Assembly: GCF_934668725.1 (NCBI RefSeq)
Contig: NZ_CAKUOF010000002.1
Location: forward strand, 248,001-312,000
Reading direction: 5' to 3'
DNA from: an uncultured Dysgonomonas sp.
GTDB lineage: Bacteria; Bacteroidota; Bacteroidia; Bacteroidales; Dysgonomonadaceae
DNA: 64,000 nucleotides
A model generated the notes under the pieces. That model ran no database searches. It worked only from the letters and a program-made list of their open reading frames with translations, and was not told the origin of the DNA. Shown here piece after piece: positions 46,004 through 54,028 of the stretch (positions within the stretch are counted from its first letter, which is position 1; the number at the start of each line of letters is the position of its first letter). Position numbers and translations under genes: made by a program.

Positions 46004-46048
46004 TGTAACATATGATACAAACCAATGGATATAGATTCTATAGTTTTG
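46004..46048 (+). promoter_or_regulatory. hcp promoter with Crp/Fnr-type palindrome
   Basis: TGTAACATATGATACA (46004-46019) is a palindrome with one mismatched pair. TAGTTTTG (46041-46048) is a -7 element. The palindrome centre lies about 43 bases before the predicted start, the usual place for a Fnr-family activator. HcpR at 48604 is the likely binder. Confidence 0.6.
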
Positions 46049-46080
46049 TCTTATCAATGATCAACCACTAAAATATATAT

Positions 46081-47730
46081 ATGACCATGAGTAATATGTT
46101 TTGTTTTCAATGTCAAGAAACATCCAAAGGTACAGGATGTGAAATAATGGGTGTGTGTGGAAAAACTCCCGAAGTGTCGGATATTCAAGATCTGTTGCTA
46201 TTTGTAGCACGTGGAATTGCAGTATACAATGATGCTTTAAGAAAAGAGAATAATGCTTCGGCTGTAGCAGATAAGTTTGTTATTGATGCTATGTTCATTA
46301 GTATTACAAATGCAAATTTCGATTTCGAAGCCATTAAAAATAAAGTAAAAGAAGGCTTAGCCCTGAAAGCAGAATTAGCAGGTTTGTTAGTAAATGTTCC
46401 TGTAAATTTACCTGACGAATGTTTATGGAATGGTTCAGAGTCTGAGTTTATGACCAAAGCAAAAGAAGTTGGGGTTTTACGTACAAAAGATGAGGATATA
46501 CGGTCACTGAAAGAATTGGTACATTATGGATTGAAAGGAATGGCTGCCTATGCAGAGCATGCCTACAATCTGGATAAAATAGACGATGAAATATCGGGAT
46601 TTATGCAACGTGCACTGGTTCAATTGACACGAGAAGATATATCGGTTGACGAGTTAATCGGGCTAACTCTCGAAACAGGTAAATACGGTGTGCAGGCTAT
46701 GGCACTTTTAGATGCCGCTAATACGGGTAAATATGGTAACCCTGAAGTGACAGAAGTAAATATAGGAGTAAAGGGTAATCCGGGCATATTGATTAGCGGG
46801 CATGATTTGCGTGATATCGAAGATCTATTGATACAGACCGAAGGGACAGGTATTGATGTATATACACACAGTGAAATGTTACCGGCTCATTATTATCCGG
46901 AGCTGAAAAAATACAAACATTTGGTTGGAAACTATGGTGGAGCATGGTGGCAACAAAAAGAAGATTTTGAATCATTTAACGGGCCTATTTTGTTTACGAC
47001 AAACTGCATAGTTCCCCCTTCAAAATCAGCTTCATATCGTGGACGTATTTTTACGACCGGAGCAGCAGGTCTTGATGGTGCAAAACATATTGAAGAACGC
47101 AAAGACGGTCAACCGAAGGATTTTTCTGAAATTATAGCAATGGCCAAAATATCTCAGGCTCCACGCGAAATCGAAACAGGTACAATTGTAGGTGGTTTTG
47201 CTCATAATCAAGTGATGGCTGTAGCAGATAAGGTGGTCGAAGCAGTAAAAAGTGGAGCAATCCGTAAATTCTTTGTAATGGCAGGATGCGATGGCCGTAT
47301 GAAAAGCCGTAGTTATTATACTGATTTTGCTCAGGCTTTACCTCAAGATACAGTAATATTAACAGCCGGATGTGCTAAATACAGATACAATAAACTTCCG
47401 TTGGGCGATATTGGGGGTATACCTCGTGTATTGGATGCCGGACAATGTAACGACAGCTACTCACTTGCTGTTATAGCTTTGAAACTAAAAGAAGTATTCG
47501 GACTGGAAGATATTAATGACTTACCTATTGTTTATAACATTGCTTGGTACGAACAAAAAGCGGTGATTGTTTTGCTTGCTTTACTTCATTTGGGAGTGAA
47601 GAATATTCACTTAGGACCAACATTACCGGGATTTTTGTCTCCAAATGTTGCTAAGGTATTGGTGGAGAATTTTGGAATAGGTGGAATAACAACTGTTGAA
47701 GACGATATGCAAGCATTTCTTGCAAGTTAA
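46081..47730 (+). CDS. hcp: Hydroxylamine reductase (hybrid-cluster protein)
   Basis: A 549-residue Fe-S enzyme. The N-terminal cluster motif is CFQCQETSKGTGCEIMGVC (C-x2-C-x8-C-x5-C). The hybrid-cluster ligands lie in GHDLRDIEDLL, LFTTNCIVPP, AGCDGRMKSRSYYTD and LTAGCAKYRYN. Hcp reduces nitric oxide or hydroxylamine and protects against nitrosative stress in anaerobes. An in-frame ATG 6 bases after the first (46087) is an equally possible start. The gene ends with a strong terminator. A Crp/Fnr regulator resembling HcpR lies 874 bases further on, in the opposite strand. No hcr reductase gene is nearby. Confidence 0.95.
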   Translation: MTMSNMFCFQCQETSKGTGCEIMGVCGKTPEVSDIQDLLLFVARGIAVYNDALRKENNASAVADKFVIDAMFISITNANFDFEAIKNKVKEGLALKAELAGLLVNVPVNLPDECLWNGSESEFMTKAKEVGVLRTKDEDIRSLKELVHYGLKGMAAYAEHAYNLDKIDDEISGFMQRALVQLTREDISVDELIGLTLETGKYGVQAMALLDAANTGKYGNPEVTEVNIGVKGNPGILISGHDLRDIEDLLIQTEGTGIDVYTHSEMLPAHYYPELKKYKHLVGNYGGAWWQQKEDFESFNGPILFTTNCIVPPSKSASYRGRIFTTGAAGLDGAKHIEERKDGQPKDFSEIIAMAKISQAPREIETGTIVGGFAHNQVMAVADKVVEAVKSGAIRKFFVMAGCDGRMKSRSYYTDFAQALPQDTVILTAGCAKYRYNKLPLGDIGGIPRVLDAGQCNDSYSLAVIALKLKEVFGLEDINDLPIVYNIAWYEQKAVIVLLALLHLGVKNIHLGPTLPGFLSPNVAKVLVENFGIGGITTVEDDMQAFLAS

Positions 47731-47776
47731 ATATTCGAATTGTGTTGAAGGAGAATCAGCTTTAATTATTATAACC

Positions 47777-47809
47777 AAAAAGGCCGGAATCAAATTCCGG
47801 CCTTTTTTT
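47777..47809 (+). terminator. Intrinsic terminator of hcp
   Basis: AGGCCGGAAT (47781-47790), loop CAA, ATTCCGGCC (47794-47802), then seven T. Strong GC-rich stem, followed by an unassigned stretch. Confidence 0.93.
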
Positions 47810-48108
47810 CCTAATAGAGGGTTTTAGTGTTGTTTAGCTACCTTTAGTCGTTGTTGTTTCATTTCTGTTGTTGTTTGTAGGTAGCCCTGAGATTTTCTCT
47901 CTTGTATAGATCCAATATATAATAAAAATACGTTACATGCGTTATTGCTTTTGTATATAAGACACATAGTTCTAATATTCGTTGCATTTGATATTGCTTT
48001 TTTTCTTCTTTTTTTTGATGTGTTGTATTTATATTTCTGTTAATCAGTTGTTTATTGTTGTGTGTTTTTGAGAAATATTTTAATGCTTAATCATATGAAT
48101 GATTCATA
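47810..48108. other. Unassigned AT-rich stretch, possible non-coding transcript end
   Basis: About 300 bases after the hcp terminator without a plausible ORF. It ends in another terminator-like stem at 48109-48137, which no annotated gene needs. No promoter with the consensus was found, so no RNA is called. Confidence 0.3.
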
Positions 48109-48137
48109 CTTATTGATTGTATCAATAAGCATTTTTT
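48109..48137 (+). terminator. Orphan terminator-like stem-loop
   Basis: CTTATTGAT (48109-48117), loop TGT, ATCAATAAG (48121-48129), then CATTTTTT. Lies before the lipoprotein gene at 48193 with no gene to terminate. Confidence 0.6.
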
Positions 48138-48192
48138 GTTATATTATATAAAGGAGGTAAAATACTATATTTGTTGTTGTAGTTTAAGAAGT

Positions 48193-48552
48193 ATGGATAT
48201 AGCTTTGAAAAGTATATTGTGTTTTTGTTTATCAGTAATGGTATTTGCATCTTGTGATGAACCTGTTGATGAACTTGACACACCAAATCCTGTTTTAGGT
48301 GTTTGGAATAATTATTATCCAAATACAGATAGTTTGGTAATGACACGTGTGTTTAATGCTGAATTCTATTCTTATTTCACCTTTGCAGAAGGAAAGGTTC
48401 AGAATGAATTAAACAAGCAACGCTATTCTATCAATAAAACTCAAATTATATTAAACCAGTATACCCAAGACTACCTAATTAATGGCGATACACTCTGGAT
48501 CACAAACAGTAAAGGCGATCAGGTAACCCAATATTTAAGAGCCGATAAATAA
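48193..48552 (+). CDS. Small lipocalin-like lipoprotein
   Basis: About 119 residues from the ATG at 48193 (MDIALKSILCFCLSVMVFAS then lipid Cys). A TATATTTG -7 element at 48166-48173 places transcription start near 48180, so the longer reading from 48136 is ruled out. The mature part GVWNNYYPNTDSL, FTFAEGKVQNE and DTLWITNSKGDQVTQYLR has the up-down beta pattern of small lipocalin-like Bacteroidota lipoproteins. No ligand or enzyme role is known. It converges on the HcpR-like gene. Confidence 0.6.
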   Translation: MDIALKSILCFCLSVMVFASCDEPVDELDTPNPVLGVWNNYYPNTDSLVMTRVFNAEFYSYFTFAEGKVQNELNKQRYSINKTQIILNQYTQDYLINGDTLWITNSKGDQVTQYLRADK

Positions 48553-48603
48553 CCGGAATTTAGCTGTTGTTATTTTTAAGGTATGTCCAGGATCGCTTAT
48601 TCT

Positions 48604-49275
48604 CTAGAATGATATCAACTGAATTAATTTACTCCTATCTAAAATCTTTACATGCTTTTTATTTATTTCTATCAATCCATCATCCTGCATATTGGCTAAC
48701 TCGCGAGCCAGAGATGGACGTGATACCCCAAAATATTCCGATAGTGCCAATTGGGTACGATCCAACTCTGCTACTGTTTTATCTGGCTTGGTAAGTTCAA
48801 TAAAATACATGGCTAACTTCTGGCGGATTGTCCTGAAAGACATGAAGTGGAGTTTTTTTGATAGCATAGAGGCATACATTGCCGATATATTGAGGAAATT
48901 GAGCAATACTTGTTCGTTGTGTTGAAGCATTTTCAATATCGAAGGTTTGGGGATAACCAAAGCCGATACATTTTCTTGGGCTGTAACCTGCACTGGAAAT
49001 CGGTTATTTTTCCCGAACAAAAATAGTACAGCCAAAGGGTTCGGAGCATAAATATCCTCTACTTTCACCACTTTAGCCGATGCATCTGCCATTTCGGCTT
49101 TGACATAACCATCTATTAGAATAATCAATCTGTTGCAAGGCTCATCTTGCATAGCGAGAATTTCTCCCTTTGCAAAAGATTGTACATCGCAATGAATATT
49201 TGTCAATAAATCTTTTAAATCATCAGCTGTAAGCCCATTGAATATGGGAGATAATATCATTTTTTCAAATTCCAT
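48604..49275 (-). CDS. hcpR: Crp/Fnr-family regulator, HcpR-like
   Basis: A 223-residue protein with an N-terminal cNMP-type fold (about 1-125; FAKGEILAMQDEPCNRLIIL, PLAVLFLFGKNNRFPVQV), a long dimer helix and a C-terminal winged HTH (about 150-223; RTQLALSEYFGVSRPSLARE, LANMQDDGLIEI). Its start MEFEKMILSPIFNGL and overall form resemble HcpR of Porphyromonas, which activates hcp under nitrosative stress, probably through haem. No FNR cysteines are needed. The hcp gene lies upstream on the other strand, with a matching palindrome in its promoter. A palindrome TCAATA-N5-TATTGA (49341-49357) upstream of its own start may mark autoregulation. Confidence 0.8.
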   Translation of the reverse strand: MEFEKMILSPIFNGLTADDLKDLLTNIHCDVQSFAKGEILAMQDEPCNRLIILIDGYVKAEMADASAKVVKVEDIYAPNPLAVLFLFGKNNRFPVQVTAQENVSALVIPKPSILKMLQHNEQVLLNFLNISAMYASMLSKKLHFMSFRTIRQKLAMYFIELTKPDKTVAELDRTQLALSEYFGVSRPSLARELANMQDDGLIEINKKHVKILDRSKLIQLISF

Positions 49276-49463
49276 AATAGAATATTCTTTTCAGTCTATT
49301 GCTTGTATATACTCCAGAATGCAAATTACGCAAAATTCATTCAATATCATGTATTGAGTGTCTTAAAAATAGAAACTAGGATTGTTCCGAATCAAATTGA
49401 GTTATAATATGAAATTTAACTAATAAAGTGTAATTTATTTTTCTTTTATATAAACTATTTGAT

Positions 49464-49750
49464 TATTTTTGTGGTATAAATGTGTCTAAATGAGTTGATG
49501 TTTGTTCTTTTTATGTAGTTACGATTGTTCTTAGGTTATAGTTGATGTTATTAGTTGTTTTCTGGTAAAAAAGATTGTTGAAGGTAATTTATTCTGTTTG
49601 TTGATTTTCTGTTTATGTGGGAACTAAAAATTATTAGGTGTTATGTTTGATTTTATCACTCTCTGCATTGGGAAAATTTGCAGAAGTGAGTTGATATTAC
49701 AATTTGACAGATAAGTGTGGAAAGGAGTTGTCGGGATGACAACTCCTTTT
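49464..49750 (+). ncRNA. Candidate small RNA (own promoter and terminator)
   Basis: TATTTTTG (49464-49471) is an exact -7 element. About 250 bases on, AAAGGAGTTGTC (49721-49732), loop GGGAT and GACAACTCC (49738-49746) then TTTT form a perfect intrinsic terminator. No ORF longer than 12 codons was seen between. The gene at 49821 begins after the terminator. A leader with attenuation is the alternative; no conserved structure was identified. Confidence 0.4.
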
Positions 49751-49820
49751 ATTATTGGTTCAACCCTCTATTTTTTTTATATTTACATGAAAATAGGATT
49801 TAGAAATCTCCTCAAAGTAT

Positions 49821-50876
49821 ATGAATAAACTTATTGTTAGTTGCCTTTTTTTTAGTTTAAGTTTGATGATATTTTCTCAGCAAACATTTGTTACCGATTC
49901 TTTTTCAGATCTTTATTATGGAAAAGTCTATGTTGCGGATACAACTGAAGTGTTTTCTCCCGGATGGATTGCTATTTATAAAAAAGGAACTGATAAGGAG
50001 CTTATACGAATAGAAGCAGAGGAACTGGCTGTTAATCATACCGGCAATTCGGTAGAGATTAATGTGAAAGAAATACCCTACGGAGAGCAAAGTGTGATTA
50101 TGTATGAAGATTTTAATTTCGATGGGGTAAAAGATTTTGCCATACAAGATGGTCAGAATAGTTGTTATCATGGACCTTCTTATGAAGTATATCTGGCAGA
50201 TAATGAACGTTTTGTTTTTAGTGAAGGGTTTACAAGGTTGGCACAAGACTATTGTGGGATGTTTGGAGTTAATGCTGAAGATAAGCAATTGTTTACCATG
50301 ACAAAGAGCGGCTGTTGCTGGCATCAGTTTGCTACATTTGATGTCGTAAACAATAATCCGAGAGAAATATATCGAGTAGAAGAGGGGCTTGATTATTCGA
50401 TTCCTCAGTTTATTAATACTACTATATTTGAATGGAATGGTAAAGGTTTGGAAGAAATTGTTAATACCCGCCGTTTGTCGGTCGAAATAGAAGAACACCT
50501 GTTTTCCTTTGATATCCCGACAAAAAAGAAAAAAGTGGTTTTATTTAATTCCAATGGATACATGACTTATGCTTTCCTAAATGAATCGGAAGAGGTGGAA
50601 TATTTTTACCCTAATGAGAAAGATACCGCTAATTTTGAATTAATTACGAGAAATGAAAGCGATACATTGAAATTTTCTACGAAAGACGCTCAATATATAA
50701 TTTACAATTCTGACACAAAAGTGGGCATTAAAGTAATAACTAAAGGTAAAACGTATGATATGCCCGGCGATGTATATACACGTGAAAGCGGGCGAATGTT
50801 TTATTTCTTTAATTACGGTTTAGCTAATCTCGAAGGTGAGGATTTACGGAAATGGGGGCCTACGCTTTCCGATTGA
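49821..50876 (+). CDS. Secreted XAC2610-like protein
   Basis: A 351-residue protein with a signal peptide (about 1-20, ending MIFSQ). The region around 95-180 has a Ca-binding-like DFNFDGVKDFAIQDGQNSCY, YEVYLADNERFVFSEGF and GCCWHQFATF, the pattern of XAC2610-related proteins of Bacteroidota and Xanthomonas with no known function. The N-terminal strand GKVYVADTTEVFSPGW and a C-terminal beta-rich half complete it. It is followed after 33 bases by the GH92 gene, so the two are possibly co-transcribed. Confidence 0.6.
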   Translation: MNKLIVSCLFFSLSLMIFSQQTFVTDSFSDLYYGKVYVADTTEVFSPGWIAIYKKGTDKELIRIEAEELAVNHTGNSVEINVKEIPYGEQSVIMYEDFNFDGVKDFAIQDGQNSCYHGPSYEVYLADNERFVFSEGFTRLAQDYCGMFGVNAEDKQLFTMTKSGCCWHQFATFDVVNNNPREIYRVEEGLDYSIPQFINTTIFEWNGKGLEEIVNTRRLSVEIEEHLFSFDIPTKKKKVVLFNSNGYMTYAFLNESEEVEYFYPNEKDTANFELITRNESDTLKFSTKDAQYIIYNSDTKVGIKVITKGKTYDMPGDVYTRESGRMFYFFNYGLANLEGEDLRKWGPTLSD

Positions 50877-50909
50877 TTGAATTTGATAATCTTTAATAAT
50901 ACCTGATTT

Positions 50910-53261
50910 ATGAAATTAATTTTTCTTAGTTTATCTGTTTTAACTCTGTCGTTTATGGGGTGTGACTCTGGTAAAGAGCCGACCAATAAACCGGATTTCA
51001 CACAGTATGTAAAGCCTAATATTGGTACGGCACACAGTCGTTGGTTTTTCTATACACCTGCTTCCAAACCTTTTGGAATGGCTAAGTTGGCTCCATCGAC
51101 CAACGGTCATTATGGAAATAAATGGGGATGGGAGGCTGTAGGTTATGATGAACGGCATACTTCAATCGAAGGGTTTGCCAACTTCCACGAATTTCAGATC
51201 GGAGGCGTGGTATTTGCTCCTACTGTAGGACAGCTGCAGACACAACCGGGTATACTCGAAAATCCCGATGGTGGTTACCGTTCGCGTTTCGACCGTAAGG
51301 ATGAGTTTGCAACTTCTGGATATTATTCGGTATTTCTGAAAGATTATAACGTAAAAGCCGAACTTACGGCAACAGACAGGGTGGGTTTTCATCGATATAC
51401 GTTTCCCGAATCAAAGGAATCGAATGTTATTTTTGATATAGGACATCGCCAGGGAGAGAGTGGGGCAGTTGTAGATGCTCAGGTTGCATTAACCGATGAT
51501 GGACGGATTGAAGGGTATGTAGTTACTAAACCCGAATACGTGAAAAAATATCAGGAAGATGCAGTAGTTACGATGTATTTTTCGGCAATTCCGGATAAAG
51601 CACCTATTGGCTACGGAACATTTATAGACAGTATATATACAGCCGGTCAGAAAGAAGTTAAAGGTATTGGTGCAGGTATGTACCTTACATACGATACCAA
51701 AGAAAATGAAGCCATTACTATAAAAGTAGGATTATCGTACACTTCTATTGATAATGCACGCCTGAATCTTGAAACGGAAGCTAAAGACCTGACTTTCGAT
51801 CAGGCAAAAGAACAGGCTCTTGGTACATGGAACGATTACTTAGGGCGTATCAACGTAGAAACTAAAAATGAAGATGATAAAATTAAATTTTATACCTCTT
51901 TGTTTCATGCTCTTTTAGGACGTGGTCTGGCTAGCGATGTAAACGGAGCTTATCCTAAAAATGATGGTACTGTAGGGCAAATAGAGCTTGCTGCTGATGG
52001 AAAACCTAAGCATAATCATTATAATACTGATGCAATTTGGGGAGGTTATTGGAATCTTACTCAGTTGTGGGCATTGGCTTATCCCGAATATTATGCAGAC
52101 TGGGTTCAAAGCCAGTTGCTTGTTTATAAAGATGCAGGGTGGTTGGGTGACGGTATTGCAACCAGCAAGTTTGTATCGGGTGTAGGAACTAACTTTACCG
52201 GTCTAGCCATTGCTGCTGCCCACAATATTGGTATACGTGGTTTTGATGAAGAACTGGCTTATCAGGCAGCACGCAAAAACGAGTTGGAGTCAGAAGGACG
52301 TATTGCCGGAGCAGGTAAAATGGATGTGGGTGCATTTGTAAAACGAGGCTATGCACCTTACATAGTAAGCAAGCCCGGACAAGAGGAGCTGACAACTGAA
52401 GGTTCGCCTTTTGGAACTTCCCATACTCTCGAATATTCTTTCAGTGCTTATGCTGTGGCTCAATTTGCCAAAGCTTTAGGTAAAACTGCCGATTATGAGC
52501 AGTTAATGAAATTGTCGAAAGGTTGGAAAGAAGTATACGATCCGTCAGTTAAGTTTATGAGACCCAAAGATGAAAAAGGCGAATTTATCAAAGATTTCGA
52601 TCCTTCCGCTCCTTGGGTTGGTTTTCAGGAAGGTAATGCTTGGCAATATACCTTCTATGTTCCTCATGATGCCGAGGAGTTGGTCGAAACTCTGGGTAAA
52701 GAAGAATTCAATAACCGTTTGGATAGTATATTTACCATCTCTCAGAAGGAAATTTTTGGAGGAGGTACAAATATTGATGCTTTTGCCGGATTACAAGGGT
52801 TGTACAATCATGGTAATCAACCTAATTTGCATATCTCTTGGTTGTTTAATTTTTCGGGACGACCTGATCTTACTCAAAAATGGGTACGTGCGATTTGCGA
52901 CGAGTTCTACGGTACGGATGGTATTCATGGTTATGGCTATGGACAAGACGAAGATCAGGGACAGTTAGGTGCATGGTATGTGATGTCGTCTATCGGATTA
53001 TTTGATGTCAAGGGATTGACTTCTCCCGACGCTGCATTTCAGATCGGAAGCCCAATATTCGACAAAGTAACTATCAGGCTGCCTCAAGATGTTCGTAAAG
53101 GTGAGTTTGTAATTGAAGCCCTTAATAACTCTAAACAAAATATTTATATCCAGAGTGCATGGCTTAATGATAAAGAGGATAATGGCTTAAGGCTTCCTTA
53201 TGCCGAATTTATGAAAGGAGGAACTCTTAAATTGCAAATGGGAGCTGAACCTCGTAAATAG
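50910..53261 (+). CDS. GH92-type exo-alpha-mannosidase lipoprotein
   Basis: A 783-residue lipoprotein (lipobox FMGC, lipid Cys about 18). The GH92 fold is read from FTQYVKPNIGTA near the start, YDERHTSIEGFANFHEFQIGG, HYNTDAIWGGYWNLTQL, EGNAWQYTFYVPHD with a catalytic Glu, and GQDEDQGQLGAWYVMSSIGL. GH92 enzymes are Ca-dependent inverting exo-alpha-mannosidases acting on N-glycans or mannans. This copy lacks the usual WDT.R motif in the central part (AIWGGYWNLTQL instead), so it belongs to a divergent branch. It ends with its own terminator. It is not adjacent to the main glycan locus and may be regulated separately. Confidence 0.9.
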   Translation: MKLIFLSLSVLTLSFMGCDSGKEPTNKPDFTQYVKPNIGTAHSRWFFYTPASKPFGMAKLAPSTNGHYGNKWGWEAVGYDERHTSIEGFANFHEFQIGGVVFAPTVGQLQTQPGILENPDGGYRSRFDRKDEFATSGYYSVFLKDYNVKAELTATDRVGFHRYTFPESKESNVIFDIGHRQGESGAVVDAQVALTDDGRIEGYVVTKPEYVKKYQEDAVVTMYFSAIPDKAPIGYGTFIDSIYTAGQKEVKGIGAGMYLTYDTKENEAITIKVGLSYTSIDNARLNLETEAKDLTFDQAKEQALGTWNDYLGRINVETKNEDDKIKFYTSLFHALLGRGLASDVNGAYPKNDGTVGQIELAADGKPKHNHYNTDAIWGGYWNLTQLWALAYPEYYADWVQSQLLVYKDAGWLGDGIATSKFVSGVGTNFTGLAIAAAHNIGIRGFDEELAYQAARKNELESEGRIAGAGKMDVGAFVKRGYAPYIVSKPGQEELTTEGSPFGTSHTLEYSFSAYAVAQFAKALGKTADYEQLMKLSKGWKEVYDPSVKFMRPKDEKGEFIKDFDPSAPWVGFQEGNAWQYTFYVPHDAEELVETLGKEEFNNRLDSIFTISQKEIFGGGTNIDAFAGLQGLYNHGNQPNLHISWLFNFSGRPDLTQKWVRAICDEFYGTDGIHGYGYGQDEDQGQLGAWYVMSSIGLFDVKGLTSPDAAFQIGSPIFDKVTIRLPQDVRKGEFVIEALNNSKQNIYIQSAWLNDKEDNGLRLPYAEFMKGGTLKLQMGAEPRK

Positions 53262-53291
53262 TAAGTTATAATTTATTTATATACATATTAT

Positions 53292-53326
53292 ACAACCCGG
53301 AGAATTATTTCTTCGGGTTGTATTGT
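53292..53326 (+). terminator. Intrinsic terminator of the GH92 gene
   Basis: ACAACCCGGAG (53292-53302), loop, CTTCGGGTTGT (53311-53321), then ATTGTTTTT. The next 230 bases to 53553 hold nothing I can name. Confidence 0.8.
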
Positions 53327-53579
53327 TTTTATTTCTAAACATGTTTGTCTTTAAACAACCGGACGTTCTAGTATTGTATTTTAAAAATGTAACAAGACAC
53401 CATTCTTATACTTGGAAGTCAATTGACAGACAGAGGCCTTAATAGAATAAATCAATATCCAATTTTGACTATTAACACTCTTTACTAGTGTGATTTACAA
53501 TGTCGGTTTAGCTAAAACGCCTTATTAATAAACAATCGTACGGTATAAATCGTTATTTTTGTGTAAAAGATACATATTT

Positions 53580-53996
53580 ATGAGATTAGATAAGAATAAC
53601 ATTCGCGAAAGGATTAAAGATACAATGATGGAAACTCTCAAAATGGAGTTTATTGAAAATGATGAACCAACATTGGAAATGACTATGCCTGTCGGTAAAT
53701 TTAACAGTCAGACAATGGGAGTTCTACATGGAGGAGCTACTATTGCATTGGCCGAAACAGCAGCAGGTGTTGCTTCAAATATCGTATGTACAGAAGACGA
53801 AGCATGTTATGGTATTCAAATAAGTGCTAATCATGTATCTTCAGCCAAGCAAGGAGAAACTGTCAAAGCAATAGCACGTCCCATACATATTGGTAAGTCT
53901 ACACATGTTTGGGTAGTCGATATTACATCATTAACTAATGGTCGCCTTATATCTACAGTGACAGTTACAAACTTTGTAGCCCGAAACAAAAAATAA
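53580..53996 (+). CDS. Hotdog-fold acyl-CoA thioesterase (PaaI / MenI-like)
   Basis: About 138 residues from the ATG at 53580. The earlier in-frame start at 53559 overlaps a -7 element TATTTTTG (53554-53561) and is therefore wrong. The hotdog core has LEMTMPVGKFNSQTMGVLHG, with the HGG motif and a catalytic acidic residue in GGATIALAETAAG, then NHVSSAKQGETVKAIARPIH and WVVDITS. PaaI-type enzymes hydrolyse phenylacetyl- or 1,4-dihydroxy-2-naphthoyl-CoA; MenI-like activity in menaquinone synthesis is plausible but men genes are not in the window. It is transcribed alone toward the convergent transporter gene. Confidence 0.88.
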   Translation: MRLDKNNIRERIKDTMMETLKMEFIENDEPTLEMTMPVGKFNSQTMGVLHGGATIALAETAAGVASNIVCTEDEACYGIQISANHVSSAKQGETVKAIARPIHIGKSTHVWVVDITSLTNGRLISTVTVTNFVARNKK

Positions 53997-54028
53997 TACA
54001 GATTGAAAGTGACAAAAGGGCTGAAATT

